Assembly (NCBI GenBank): GCA_023701085.1 | Contig: JAMPXR010000128.1 | Coordinates: forward strand, 1 to 6,966 | Source: Ramlibacter sp. | Lineage (GTDB): Bacteria > Pseudomonadota > Gammaproteobacteria > Burkholderiales > Burkholderiaceae_C | Length of the DNA stretch: 6,966 bases | Direction: 5' to 3' | Shown: piece after piece, positions 1-6,032 of the stretch | Layout: each line of letters begins with the position of its first letter | Position numbering within the stretch: position 1 is the stretch's first letter | Translations under genes and position numbers: made by a program | Notes under the pieces: model-generated | Databases searched by the model: none | Seen by the model: the letters and a program-made list of their open reading frames with translations, nothing else | What the model was told of the DNA's origin: nothing

Positions 1-117
1 CGCGCGGATCGTGTAGTCCTGGTACGCAGGCAGGGCCACGGCGGCCAGGATGCCGATGATCGCCACGACGATCATCAGTTCGATCAGGGTAAAGCCCTTT
101 TGCAGTTGACGCTTCAT
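1..117 (-). CDS. pilA: Type IVa major pilin (PilA-like), N-terminal part only
   Basis: The first 39 codons of a type IV pilin are present; the rest lies beyond position 1. The translation begins MKRQLQKG followed by [20 protein letters not shown], then [11 protein letters not shown]. This is the classic class III signal: a short basic leader, a Gly-Phe cleavage site for prepilin peptidase (after residue 8), Glu at mature position 5, and the hydrophobic helix that packs in the pilus core. The 8-residue leader and N-terminal Phe mark a type IVa pilin. The ATG at 117 is preceded by a strong Shine-Dalgarno sequence, GGAGGT, four bases upstream. A sigma-54 promoter sits just upstream and the gene is separated by 173 bp from the ATPase gene. 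A minor pilin or pseudopilin cannot be fully excluded without the C-terminal domain, but the sequence is typical of the major subunit. Confidence 0.9.
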   Translation of the reverse strand, partial: MKRQLQKGFTLIELMIVVAIIGILAAVALPAYQDYTIRA

Positions 118-156
118 TGAGACCTCCGAGTTGATTGGTAAGAAGCCCAGCCGTAG

Positions 157-173
157 TGCAAGTGCTGTGCCAA
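157..173 (-). promoter_or_regulatory. Sigma-54 (RpoN) promoter of the pilin gene
   Basis: On the minus strand the sequence is TTGGCACAGCACTTGCA. It matches the -24 element TTGGCAC (173-167) and the -12 element TTGCA (161-157). The GG (171-170) and the GC (159-158) have the 12-bp offset that sigma-54 RNA polymerase requires. With C158 as -12, transcription would start near 146, giving a leader of about 29 nt that contains the GGAGGT ribosome site. Sigma-54 control of pilA, with the PilS/PilR two-component system, is established in Pseudomonas and other proteobacteria. The presence of PilR in this organism is inferred. Confidence 0.88.
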
Positions 174-199
174 GTTGTGATTTAGGACTAAAGAACTCG

Positions 200-212
200 A
201 ATCATCGGCTTT
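200..212 (+). promoter_or_regulatory. Possible IHF site between activator site and sigma-54 promoter
   Basis: AATCATCGGCTTT matches the IHF consensus WATCARNNNNTTR except at the two R positions. It lies between the inverted repeat at 257-272 and the promoter at 157-173, where IHF often bends DNA to help activators contact sigma-54 polymerase. The match is short and the IHF consensus is loose, so position is most of the support. Confidence 0.2.
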
Positions 213-256
213 GGCGCGTTGCAACATGCCAGAAACCGTCCCAATTGACCAGCACC

Positions 257-272
257 CCGACATTTTTGTCGG
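257..272. repeat. Perfect inverted repeat upstream of the pilin promoter; candidate activator site
   Basis: The sequence CCGACA-TTTT-TGTCGG has two perfect 6-bp arms around a 4-base centre. It lies just downstream of the ATPase stop codon and about 118 bp upstream of the predicted pilin transcription start, a usual distance for a sigma-54 enhancer-binding protein. Each arm carries TGTC, the core reported for PilR sites in Pseudomonas, but the base before it is A or T rather than C or G. It could instead be a weak hairpin after the ATPase gene, although no T-tract follows it on the minus strand. Confidence 0.45.
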
Positions 273-290
273 CACTAAAGTCTACTTGAG

Positions 291-2693
291 CTACCTGCTG
301 CAGACGGACCGCACCTGCCGCAGGTCCGTGAGGCCCTGCATGATCTTCTCCATGCCGTCCATCTTCAGGGTGTGCATGCCGGTCTCCACGGCGGCCGCGA
401 AGAGATCGGCTACGCGGGCCCGTTCCTGGATCAGCCGCCTGATCCGGTCATCGGCCACCAGCAGTTCGTGCAGTCCGACGCGGCCCTTGTAGCCGGTGCC
501 GTTGCACCTGGCGCAGGCCCCGGCCCGGTAGAACGTCAGCCGTCCCTCCTGGCCGTACTGCTGGACCCAGCCCTCGTACAGCGCCCTGGCCTGCGCGCCG
601 TAGTCGGCTTTCCATTCCGGCGCATGCCGCAGCTCGTCCGCGTATTCGGCCACGAACAGCTTGATTTCCTCAGCGTCGGGCGTGTAGGCCTGCTTGCAGT
701 CGCACAGCTTCTTGGCCAGCCGCTGCGCCAGGATGCCCAGCAGGGCATCGGCGAAATTGAAAGGGTCCATCCCCATGTCCAGCAGGCGCACGATGGATTC
801 CGGCGCCGAGTTGGTGTGCAACGTGGAGAACACGAGGTGCCCGGTCAGCGACGCCTCCACGCCCATGGACACGGTTTCCCGGTCGCGCGATTCACCGACC
901 ATGATGACGTCCGGGTCGGCGCGCAGGAAGGCCCGCATCAGCGTCGCGAAGTCGATGCCCGCCTTGCGATTGATCTGGACCTGGCGCAGGCCCTTCTGCG
1001 TGATTTCCACCGGGTCCTCGGCGGTCCAGATCTTGGTGTCCGACCTGTTCAGGAACCTCAGGATGGAGTGCAGCGTGGTGGTCTTGCCCGAGCCGGTGGG
1101 GCCGCACACGTAGAACAGTCCATGCGGCTTGCTGACGGTCTGCTCGACCCGCTCGCGGTTGTGCGGCGCCAGGCCCAGCTGCTCCATCGGGATCGGCTCC
1201 CCCGCGCTCAGGACGCGCATCACCACGTCCTCCACGCCGCCGGCCGACGGAATCGTGGCGACCCGCAGCTCGATGTCGAGCGGGCCGAACTTCCTGAACT
1301 TGATCTTGCCGTCCTGCGGTTTGCGCCTTTCCGAGATGTCCAGGTCGCACATGATCTTGAGCCGCGTCACCAGGGCCTGCCGGAACTGCGCGGGACCCTC
1401 GATGTAAGGCTGCAGGCTGCCGTCGATGCGAAACCGGATGCCGGTCTTGGCCTTGCCTGGCAGCGGCTCGATGTGGATGTCGGAGGCCTTCTGCTGGTGC
1501 GCGTCGACGATGACCTTGTTCACGAACTTGACCAGCTCGTTGTCGGCCGCCGCCGAGTCGTCCAGGCCGGATCCCTCGCTTTCCTCGTCGATGGGCCCGC
1601 CCAGGTCGGCCAGCAGCTCATCGATCGAAGCTTCATCGGATCCGTACAACTGTGCGACCGTTTCCTCGAATTCGGTCTGCGTCGTCACGCGGTAAGTGAA
1701 CTTGCTGAAGCCGGGCAGGACATGGGGCACGATGCGCGAGCCGCGCACCGCCTCGGGATCGGTGCACACGACGACCAGGCCGTCCGGGGAATCTTCCAGC
1801 GGCACCCAGCCTTGTGCCTGCACGAACTCGCGCTTGAGCGGACCCTGCAGCATCTCGGACCGGATGCGTCCGGGGTTGAAGGCTTCATAGGGCACGCCGA
1901 AGAACCTGGCGAGCGACGGTCCGATCTGCGCGGGGCGGATACCCAGGTTCGCCATCAGGATGTGCTCCACCGGCGCGCCCTCTTCGCGCGCCCGCTCGAT
2001 GCAGTGCTGCAGTTCGCCGGCCGTCAGCACGCCCTCGCTGACCAGCCCGTCGTAGCGGGTGGCGCGCCGGGCCTGGGCTTCGGCCTTGCGCATGCGCTGG
2101 CGGATGGCGGTGGCCAGCGTCTTGCACAACTGGGTCGCACCCTCGACCTCGAGTTCGCCGAACGGCTGGTCGCTCTTATTGTTGATGACCTGGAGCACGC
2201 CGTGCAGCTGGCTGCCGTCCAGGATGGGGACGACCAGCATCTGCCTGGTGCGATAGCCCGAGCGCCTGTCCACTTCCTTGAGAAAGTTCAGCGCCGGATG
2301 GATGCGCGCCAACGCCGCCTCGTCGTACACGTCCGCCACGTTCAGCAGCTGCCGGCTGGACGCCGCATAGCCGGCCAGGCTTTGTGCGTTGATCGGCAGC
2401 TTCAGTTCGCGGCTGGCGTTCAGGCCGGTCTTGACCTTGGACACGATCGCGCTGCCATCCTCGTTCACGGCATACAGCGTCAGGCGGTCCGCGTTCAGGA
2501 GCTTGCAGATGTCCTGGCTGGCCTCCAGCATGATCTGGTCGACGTTCTCGGTGTCGTGAATGCGCGTGGACACCTGCTGCAGTTGGCGGTAGAACAGGAC
2601 CTCGAAGGAAATGCCACGCTTTTCGGGCGGCAGCATCTGGGTGTCGAAGAACTCCTGCTCCGTAGTCCGTCGCGGCGAGGCCGCGGCGTTCAT
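291..2693 (-). CDS. GAF-domain PilB/GspE-family ATPase (type IV pilus or type II secretion motor)
   Basis: This 800-residue protein is a hexameric secretion ATPase of the GspE/PilB class, which powers assembly of pilins or pseudopilins from the cytoplasmic face. A GAF domain covers about residues 30-200 and ends with an NKFDE-like N172-K173...F178...E182. A divergent MshEN/T2SSE_N domain follows (about 212-350), then an acidic linker (352-385) and the ATPase core. Walker A is GPTGSGKTTT at 531-540, the Asp box TAEDPVE is near 557-563, Walker B DPDVIMVGESRD is at 593-604, and the His box is at 618-629. The Cys-rich zinc region is C664/C666 and C727/C730. The start at 2693 was preferred to an ATG ten codons upstream because its ATG overlaps the previous stop as ATGA and has GGAG about 9 bases upstream, implying translational coupling. 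At 800 residues it is longer than typical PilB (about 570), mainly because of the GAF domain. A neighbouring pilin favours a pilus role; which machine it serves is inferred. Confidence 0.92.
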   Translation of the reverse strand: MNAAASPRRTTEQEFFDTQMLPPEKRGISFEVLFYRQLQQVSTRIHDTENVDQIMLEASQDICKLLNADRLTLYAVNEDGSAIVSKVKTGLNASRELKLPINAQSLAGYAASSRQLLNVADVYDEAALARIHPALNFLKEVDRRSGYRTRQMLVVPILDGSQLHGVLQVINNKSDQPFGELEVEGATQLCKTLATAIRQRMRKAEAQARRATRYDGLVSEGVLTAGELQHCIERAREEGAPVEHILMANLGIRPAQIGPSLARFFGVPYEAFNPGRIRSEMLQGPLKREFVQAQGWVPLEDSPDGLVVVCTDPEAVRGSRIVPHVLPGFSKFTYRVTTQTEFEETVAQLYGSDEASIDELLADLGGPIDEESEGSGLDDSAAADNELVKFVNKVIVDAHQQKASDIHIEPLPGKAKTGIRFRIDGSLQPYIEGPAQFRQALVTRLKIMCDLDISERRKPQDGKIKFRKFGPLDIELRVATIPSAGGVEDVVMRVLSAGEPIPMEQLGLAPHNRERVEQTVSKPHGLFYVCGPTGSGKTTTLHSILRFLNRSDTKIWTAEDPVEITQKGLRQVQINRKAGIDFATLMRAFLRADPDVIMVGESRDRETVSMGVEASLTGHLVFSTLHTNSAPESIVRLLDMGMDPFNFADALLGILAQRLAKKLCDCKQAYTPDAEEIKLFVAEYADELRHAPEWKADYGAQARALYEGWVQQYGQEGRLTFYRAGACARCNGTGYKGRVGLHELLVADDRIRRLIQERARVADLFAAAVETGMHTLKMDGMEKIMQGLTDLRQVRSVCSR

Positions 2694-3478
2694 ATCTCGA
2701 GCTCCTGCCCCGCGCGCAGCCACCGGATGTCGTGCGCCACCGGTTCCGACGGCCGCGTCTGGTCGAATTTCTGGATCTCGCTCATGATCAGCTCGGTTTC
2801 GGCGGGCTTGGTGTGCGTGATATAGATCGGGAAGGACTTGCCACGGGCGATGCAGTCGAGTTCGCCCGCCAGCGCCTGCGGGGACAGGTGGAGGCTGCGC
2901 TGGGCCAGCTCCCGCTCGCGGCTGCTGAAGGCCGTCTCGATCACCAGTGCCGCGACATCCAGCTCGTTGACCCTTTTCCAGAATGCCGGGTTGCGTTCCG
3001 TGTCGCCGGTGAAGATCCAGTTTCTGCCGCCCGCGGACACGGCGTAGCCGACGGCCGGAACGGTATGGACCGCGGGCAGGACCTCGATGCGCTTGCCGCC
3101 GATGCGCAGCGTCTGTCCAACCTGGATTTCGTGAAAATCGACGAAGGGCGCGGCGGGCGTGGGAAGGCTGCTGAAATCCGGCCAGATCACGTCATTGAAC
3201 AGGTGCGACTTGAGGGCAGCGATGGTGCCGGCCAGTGCATGCACCTGGATGGGCCGGGCCAGCCGCGATGCGATCGCGTCCACCATCAGCGGCAGGGCCG
3301 CCACGTGATCCAGGTGCGCATGCGTCAGCACAACATGCCGCACGCAGCCCATTTCTTCCAGCGTGAGGTCGCCCACGCCCGTGCCCGCATCCACCAGCAG
3401 GTCCGCATCGATCAGGAAGGACGTGGTGCGGCAGTCTCGCGCGATCGCGCCCGAGCAGCCCAGCACGCGCACTTTCAT
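2690..3478 (-). CDS. Metallo-beta-lactamase-fold protein, class II 3',5'-cyclic-nucleotide phosphodiesterase-like
   Basis: This 262-residue cytosolic protein has a complete set of two-metal ligands: HAHLDH at 53-58, H138 in AVHTVPAVGY, D159 in FTGDT and H222 in ITHTKP. The HxHLDH signature, the N-terminal LGCSGA and DAGTG segments, and overall length fit the class II cyclic-nucleotide phosphodiesterases (yeast Pde1, Vibrio CpdP), which hydrolyse cAMP or cGMP. Residue A60 replaces the small G/S of the usual class II signature after HLDH, so substrate is not certain. Other MBL hydrolases (RNase Z-like, arylsulfatase-like) share the ligands but generally differ around them. The ATG at 3478 lies 19 bp after the FHA gene, with only a weak GGTGG-type ribosome site. 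Its stop overlaps the start of the ATPase gene, so the two are probably made together, which hints that the hydrolase tunes a ligand of the ATPase's GAF domain. Confidence 0.85.
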   Translation of the reverse strand: MKVRVLGCSGAIARDCRTTSFLIDADLLVDAGTGVGDLTLEEMGCVRHVVLTHAHLDHVAALPLMVDAIASRLARPIQVHALAGTIAALKSHLFNDVIWPDFSSLPTPAAPFVDFHEIQVGQTLRIGGKRIEVLPAVHTVPAVGYAVSAGGRNWIFTGDTERNPAFWKRVNELDVAALVIETAFSSRERELAQRSLHLSPQALAGELDCIARGKSFPIYITHTKPAETELIMSEIQKFDQTRPSEPVAHDIRWLRAGQELEI

Positions 3479-3497
3479 CGCGCCACCGCCGGCGCAG

Positions 3498-4169
3498 TCA
3501 GTTCTGGACGAACTGCATCTGGGTGCCGGCGAGTTCGAGCAGGTCGCCGTGCTTCAATGTGACCGGCTCGGCGCTTATCGTGGTCCCGTTCAATGTCGGC
3601 TTGTTGGCGCCGTCGACATGCGCCACCACGAAACCGTGCGGCCTTCTCGTGATCGCCGCCACCGCGACGCCAGGCTTGCCAATGGTGGTCACGACCTTGA
3701 GCAAGGCCACTTCGCGGCCGGCCGCCGCACCCGAGAGCACCTTGATGGCGGCCTTCGCCTGCGCGGTTTCGGGCTGCGCCGCGCCAGGGCCCGGCGCCGG
3801 GTCCGGCACCGGCCGCGCGGGCGCCGGCGGCACGATGGACCCCGCCTTCATGATCATCGTCTTTTCGAAGGCCGGGCCCGTGGCTTCGTTGATGTACTTG
3901 ATCTTGTACTTGCCGATCTCTACCGTGTCGCTGTTTTGCAACAGCTGCTTCTTGACGGCCTTGCCGTTGACGTAGGTTCCGTTCGTGCTGTTGAGGTCTT
4001 CCAGATAGACCTCGCTGCCCGCCATCTGGAGCACCGCATGCTCGCCGCTGACCGCCAGGTTGTCGATGACGATGTCGTTGTAGGGCCGCCGCCCCAGCGT
4101 CGTGCGGTCCTTGCTCAACTGCACTTCCTTGATGACGACACCGTCGATCGAGACGATCATTTTCGGCAT
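3498..4169 (-). CDS. FHA-domain protein with a canonical and a degenerate FHA domain
   Basis: This is a 223-residue soluble protein that should read phosphothreonine. The N-terminal FHA domain (about 3-95) has all the expected residues: G26-R27 in TTLGRR, S41 and H44 in SGEHA, and the S61-T62-N63-G64 loop in STNGTYVNG. A linker rich in Pro and Ala (about 111-140) leads to a second FHA-like domain (about 141-222). There GR becomes G164-K165, the Ser becomes T174 in ITRRPHG, and NG is kept at 194-195 in LNGTTI, so this copy probably binds phosphopeptide weakly or not at all. T104 in EKTMIM, just after the first domain, could be a phosphorylation site. The ATG at 4169 has AGGAG five bases upstream. 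An AT-rich 50-bp gap separates it from the phosphatase gene and could hold a weak extra promoter, though I see no clear one. FHA proteins usually partner with Ser/Thr kinases and PP2C phosphatases. Confidence 0.9.
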   Translation of the reverse strand: MPKMIVSIDGVVIKEVQLSKDRTTLGRRPYNDIVIDNLAVSGEHAVLQMAGSEVYLEDLNSTNGTYVNGKAVKKQLLQNSDTVEIGKYKIKYINEATGPAFEKTMIMKAGSIVPPAPARPVPDPAPGPGAAQPETAQAKAAIKVLSGAAAGREVALLKVVTTIGKPGVAVAAITRRPHGFVVAHVDGANKPTLNGTTISAEPVTLKHGDLLELAGTQMQFVQN

Positions 4170-4219
4170 GGCCCGCTCCTGTCTTTAATTCTCTAGTCGA
4201 ATAATTAATGCCAAAGGCG

Positions 4220-5005
4220 CTATTTTCCCAGCAATCTGGAAATCAGGCCGCGTCTTCTCGAAGCGGGCGCGGCCTGTGCGACGAGGACGGAGATATTGTC
4301 GCGCCCGCCGTGCGCATTCGCCGTATCGACCAGTTGAACCACCCTCAGGTCCAGCGGCGCATCGTGTCGCAGGATTTCGGCGATCCCGCCATCATCCACC
4401 ATGTCGGACAGGCCGTCGGAGCACATCAGGTAGATATCACCCGGCTCGACCTTGTGTTCGTTGACTTCAAGCAACACTGCGTCTTCTACGCCCAGTGCGC
4501 GCGTCACCAGGTTCCGGTTGCTCGAAACTGCGGCCTGCTCGGGGGTGATCAGGCCGGCGTCGATCTGCTCCTGCAGCAGCGAATGGTCCTTGGTGATCTG
4601 CATCAGTTCGCCGCCGCGCAGCCGATAGCAGCGTGAGTCGCCGATGTGGCCCAGCATCAGGCGCTCGTCCTGGAACACGCCGAGCACCAGCGTCGTGCCC
4701 ATGCCGCTGTACTGGGGGTTGGAATTGGCGGCGTTGAAGATCGATCGGTTGGCATGGTCGACGCAGATTTCCATCGCCCGGCGCACCTCGCGCGCGTTGG
4801 CATGCCGTCCGGCCTGCGACAACCACCGGCCAAGCTCCGACTTGATGAAGGTGGTCGCCATCCCGCTCGCGATTTCGCCGGCGTTGTAGCCGCCCATGCC
4901 GTCGGCCAGGACGCCGAGCCGGGTGGCCTCGTCGATCATGACGGAATCCTCGTTGTTCTCGCGCGCGAGCCCCGGATCGGTGCGGATGCAAAACTCGTAG
5001 TTCAT
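4220..5005 (-). CDS. PP2C-family (PPM) Ser/Thr protein phosphatase
   Basis: This 261-residue phosphatase has every PP2C metal and phosphate motif. R15-E-N-N-E-D20 opens the domain, and DGMGG at 35-39 supplies the central metal aspartate. SGMGTT (100-105), GHIGDSRCY (119-127), TKDHS (138-142), the late metal site CSDGLSD (195-201) and GGRDNISV (233-240) follow in order. The short basic tail after residue 248 (SRRRGLISRLLGK) may aid membrane or partner contact. It resembles bacterial PrpC/Stp and PppA enzymes, which remove phosphate from Ser/Thr residues placed by Hanks-type kinases. The start at 5005 (MNYEF) was chosen because family members begin just before the RxDxGxxRxxNED motif. The frame stays open for 65 more codons upstream to an ATG at 5200, but that stretch looks like unstructured noncoding sequence. 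The ribosome site for the chosen start is weak (AGGG about 16 bases away). No kinase gene is visible. Confidence 0.92.
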   Translation of the reverse strand: MNYEFCIRTDPGLARENNEDSVMIDEATRLGVLADGMGGYNAGEIASGMATTFIKSELGRWLSQAGRHANAREVRRAMEICVDHANRSIFNAANSNPQYSGMGTTLVLGVFQDERLMLGHIGDSRCYRLRGGELMQITKDHSLLQEQIDAGLITPEQAAVSSNRNLVTRALGVEDAVLLEVNEHKVEPGDIYLMCSDGLSDMVDDGGIAEILRHDAPLDLRVVQLVDTANAHGGRDNISVLVAQAAPASRRRGLISRLLGK

Positions 5006-5190
5006 AAGTTGCCGGATCAAGCCCTGGATTCGGTCCGCCTGACCCTGCGGCCGGCCAGCCCGCGGACACGGCTCGCCGATCACGCCGGTCGTGGCGGAGC
5101 GGGTCGCGTGCGTCTGGTTTCTGTGCCGGATCATAGCCGGCGGCACTGCGCAAGCCTCCCGCTGGGACGTTAACAGAGCGCTCAGCAGCG

Positions 5191-5206
5191 GACAAGGCAC
5201 TTTGTC
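5191..5206. repeat. Short inverted repeat in the terC-phosphatase gap
   Basis: GACAA-N6-TTGTC (GACAAGGCACTTTGTC on the plus strand) has 5-bp arms with a partly complementary centre. It lies 3 bp from the longer palindrome at 5210-5223, between the TerC stop and the phosphatase start. It lacks a T-tract on the minus strand, so it is a poor Rho-independent terminator and is more likely an operator-like site, or chance. Confidence 0.3.
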
Positions 5207-5209
5207 ACG

Positions 5210-5223
5210 GACGTTCGAACGTC
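5210..5223. repeat. 14-bp perfect palindrome, candidate operator
   Basis: GACGTTCGAACGTC is perfectly self-complementary. It lies 21 bp after the TerC stop and about 205 bp upstream of the phosphatase start. A half-site copy, GACGTT followed by AAC, recurs at 5166-5174. A perfect 14-mer palindrome with a nearby half-site suggests a dimeric DNA-binding regulator controlling the downstream operon, but I cannot name the family. In the rest of this 239-bp gap the best -10-like hexamer on the minus strand is TATGAT (5135-5130), which has no good -35 at the right distance. Confidence 0.4.
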
Positions 5224-5244
5224 TTGTTGCAAATCAGTGCGGCC

Positions 5245-5952
5245 TCAGATTCTCCCGTCCTGTTTCGTTCCGCGGCGCAGCTGGATGATCCTGGCGATGC
5301 CGAACACCAGGATAGCGCCGGCGGCGGCGGCGATGTATTCACCCGCCGCAGCGGGCGGAAGATAGGCCCGCACGGCCGGGTCCGAGTACATCATTTGCCC
5401 GGCGATCCAGCCGAGGAGCATTCCCCCCAAGGTGATGATGATCGGGAAGCGATCCATCAGCTTGAGCACCAGCTGGCTGCCGGCCACGATGATGGGAATG
5501 CTGACCAGCAGGCCGAAAATCACCAGGAGGAACTGGTGCCTGCCCGCGTTTTCAGCCGCGCCCGCGATCGCCAGCACGTTATCCACGCTCATCACCAGAT
5601 CCGCGACGATCACGGTCCGCACGGCGCCCCACAGCTTGTCGCTGGTGCCGATGTTGTGGCGGTGCTTGTCCTGTGATGGCACCAGCAATTTCACCCCGAT
5701 CCAGGTCAGCAGCAGGCCTCCGGCCAGCTTCAGATAGGGCACCGCCAGCAGGGCCAGCGCGAAGGCGATCAGGATGACGCGCAGGGCGATCGCGCCGGCG
5801 GTGCCGTAAATGATCCCGAGCCTGCGCTGCTGAAGCGGCAGGCCCCGGCAGGCCAGAGCGATGACGACGGCGTTGTCCCCACCCAGCAGGATGTCGATCA
5901 GGATGATCTGCCCGACCGCGATCCAGAAACTGGCTGTGAGGAATTCCGCCAC
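5245..5952 (-). CDS. TerC/YjbE-family integral membrane protein, probable metal (Mn) transporter
   Basis: This 235-residue polytopic inner-membrane protein has about seven hydrophobic helices, near residues 8-31, 46-71, 75-91, 108-131, 140-161, 168-187 and 204-224. Two copies of the TerC signature are conserved: LLGGDNAVVIALA with D26-N27, and MSVDNVLAIAG with D124-N125. The acidic residues in these paired motifs are thought to carry the metal ion. Members of this family (B. subtilis YkoY/YceF, E. coli Alx) have been linked to manganese export and to supplying metal to exported enzymes; this protein looks closest to the YjbE subgroup. The start is GTG at 5952, with AGGAG eight bases upstream. 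The codon immediately before it is an in-frame TAG, so no earlier start is possible. The gene follows sucD after 80 bp without a clear terminator and may be read through from the sucCD transcript. Substrate is inferred from family only. Confidence 0.9.
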   Translation of the reverse strand: MAEFLTASFWIAVGQIILIDILLGGDNAVVIALACRGLPLQQRRLGIIYGTAGAIALRVILIAFALALLAVPYLKLAGGLLLTWIGVKLLVPSQDKHRHNIGTSDKLWGAVRTVIVADLVMSVDNVLAIAGAAENAGRHQFLLVIFGLLVSIPIIVAGSQLVLKLMDRFPIIITLGGMLLGWIAGQMMYSDPAVRAYLPPAAAGEYIAAAAGAILVFGIARIIQLRRGTKQDGRI

Positions 5953-6032
5953 CTAAGCTTCTCCTGCGATTCGCGGCCAGGACAAGAGCCGGTCGCCGTG
6001 ACCGACAATCGGCTTCGAGCGAGCGCGGGCCG

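Noticed and set aside
257..272. Rho-independent terminator of the ATPase operon
   Set aside because: The stem is only 6 bp and on the minus strand is followed by GGTGCTGG, not a run of T. The position fits an activator site better.
2694..2723. Alternative ATPase start ten codons upstream
   Set aside because: It lies inside the end of the MBL gene, whereas the ATGA overlap at 2690-2693 with an upstream GGAG gives a standard coupled start.
372..2825. Very long open frame (817 codons) on the plus strand opposite the ATPase gene
   Set aside because: Its translation is rich in Arg, His, Gly and Ala with no recognisable domain and it mirrors a conserved ATPase frame. This is the usual antisense artefact in high-GC coding DNA.
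3363..4196. Plus-strand open frame opposite the FHA and MBL genes
   Set aside because: It spans two well-supported minus-strand genes, has low-complexity Arg-rich translation, and no motif.
5006..5200. 65-codon N-terminal extension of the PP2C phosphatase from an ATG at 5200
   Set aside because: PP2C proteins of this type begin right before the first RxDxGxxRxxNED motif, and the extension is Arg/Thr/Pro-rich with no signal peptide or homology I recognise. It also lies in the likely promoter region. A start inside it cannot be wholly excluded because the ribosome site at 5005 is weak.
5953..6032. yybP-ykoY-type manganese riboswitch upstream of the TerC gene
   Set aside because: The family is often controlled by this riboswitch, but the 80-bp gap is too short for a full element with an expression platform and I see no conserved core sequence.
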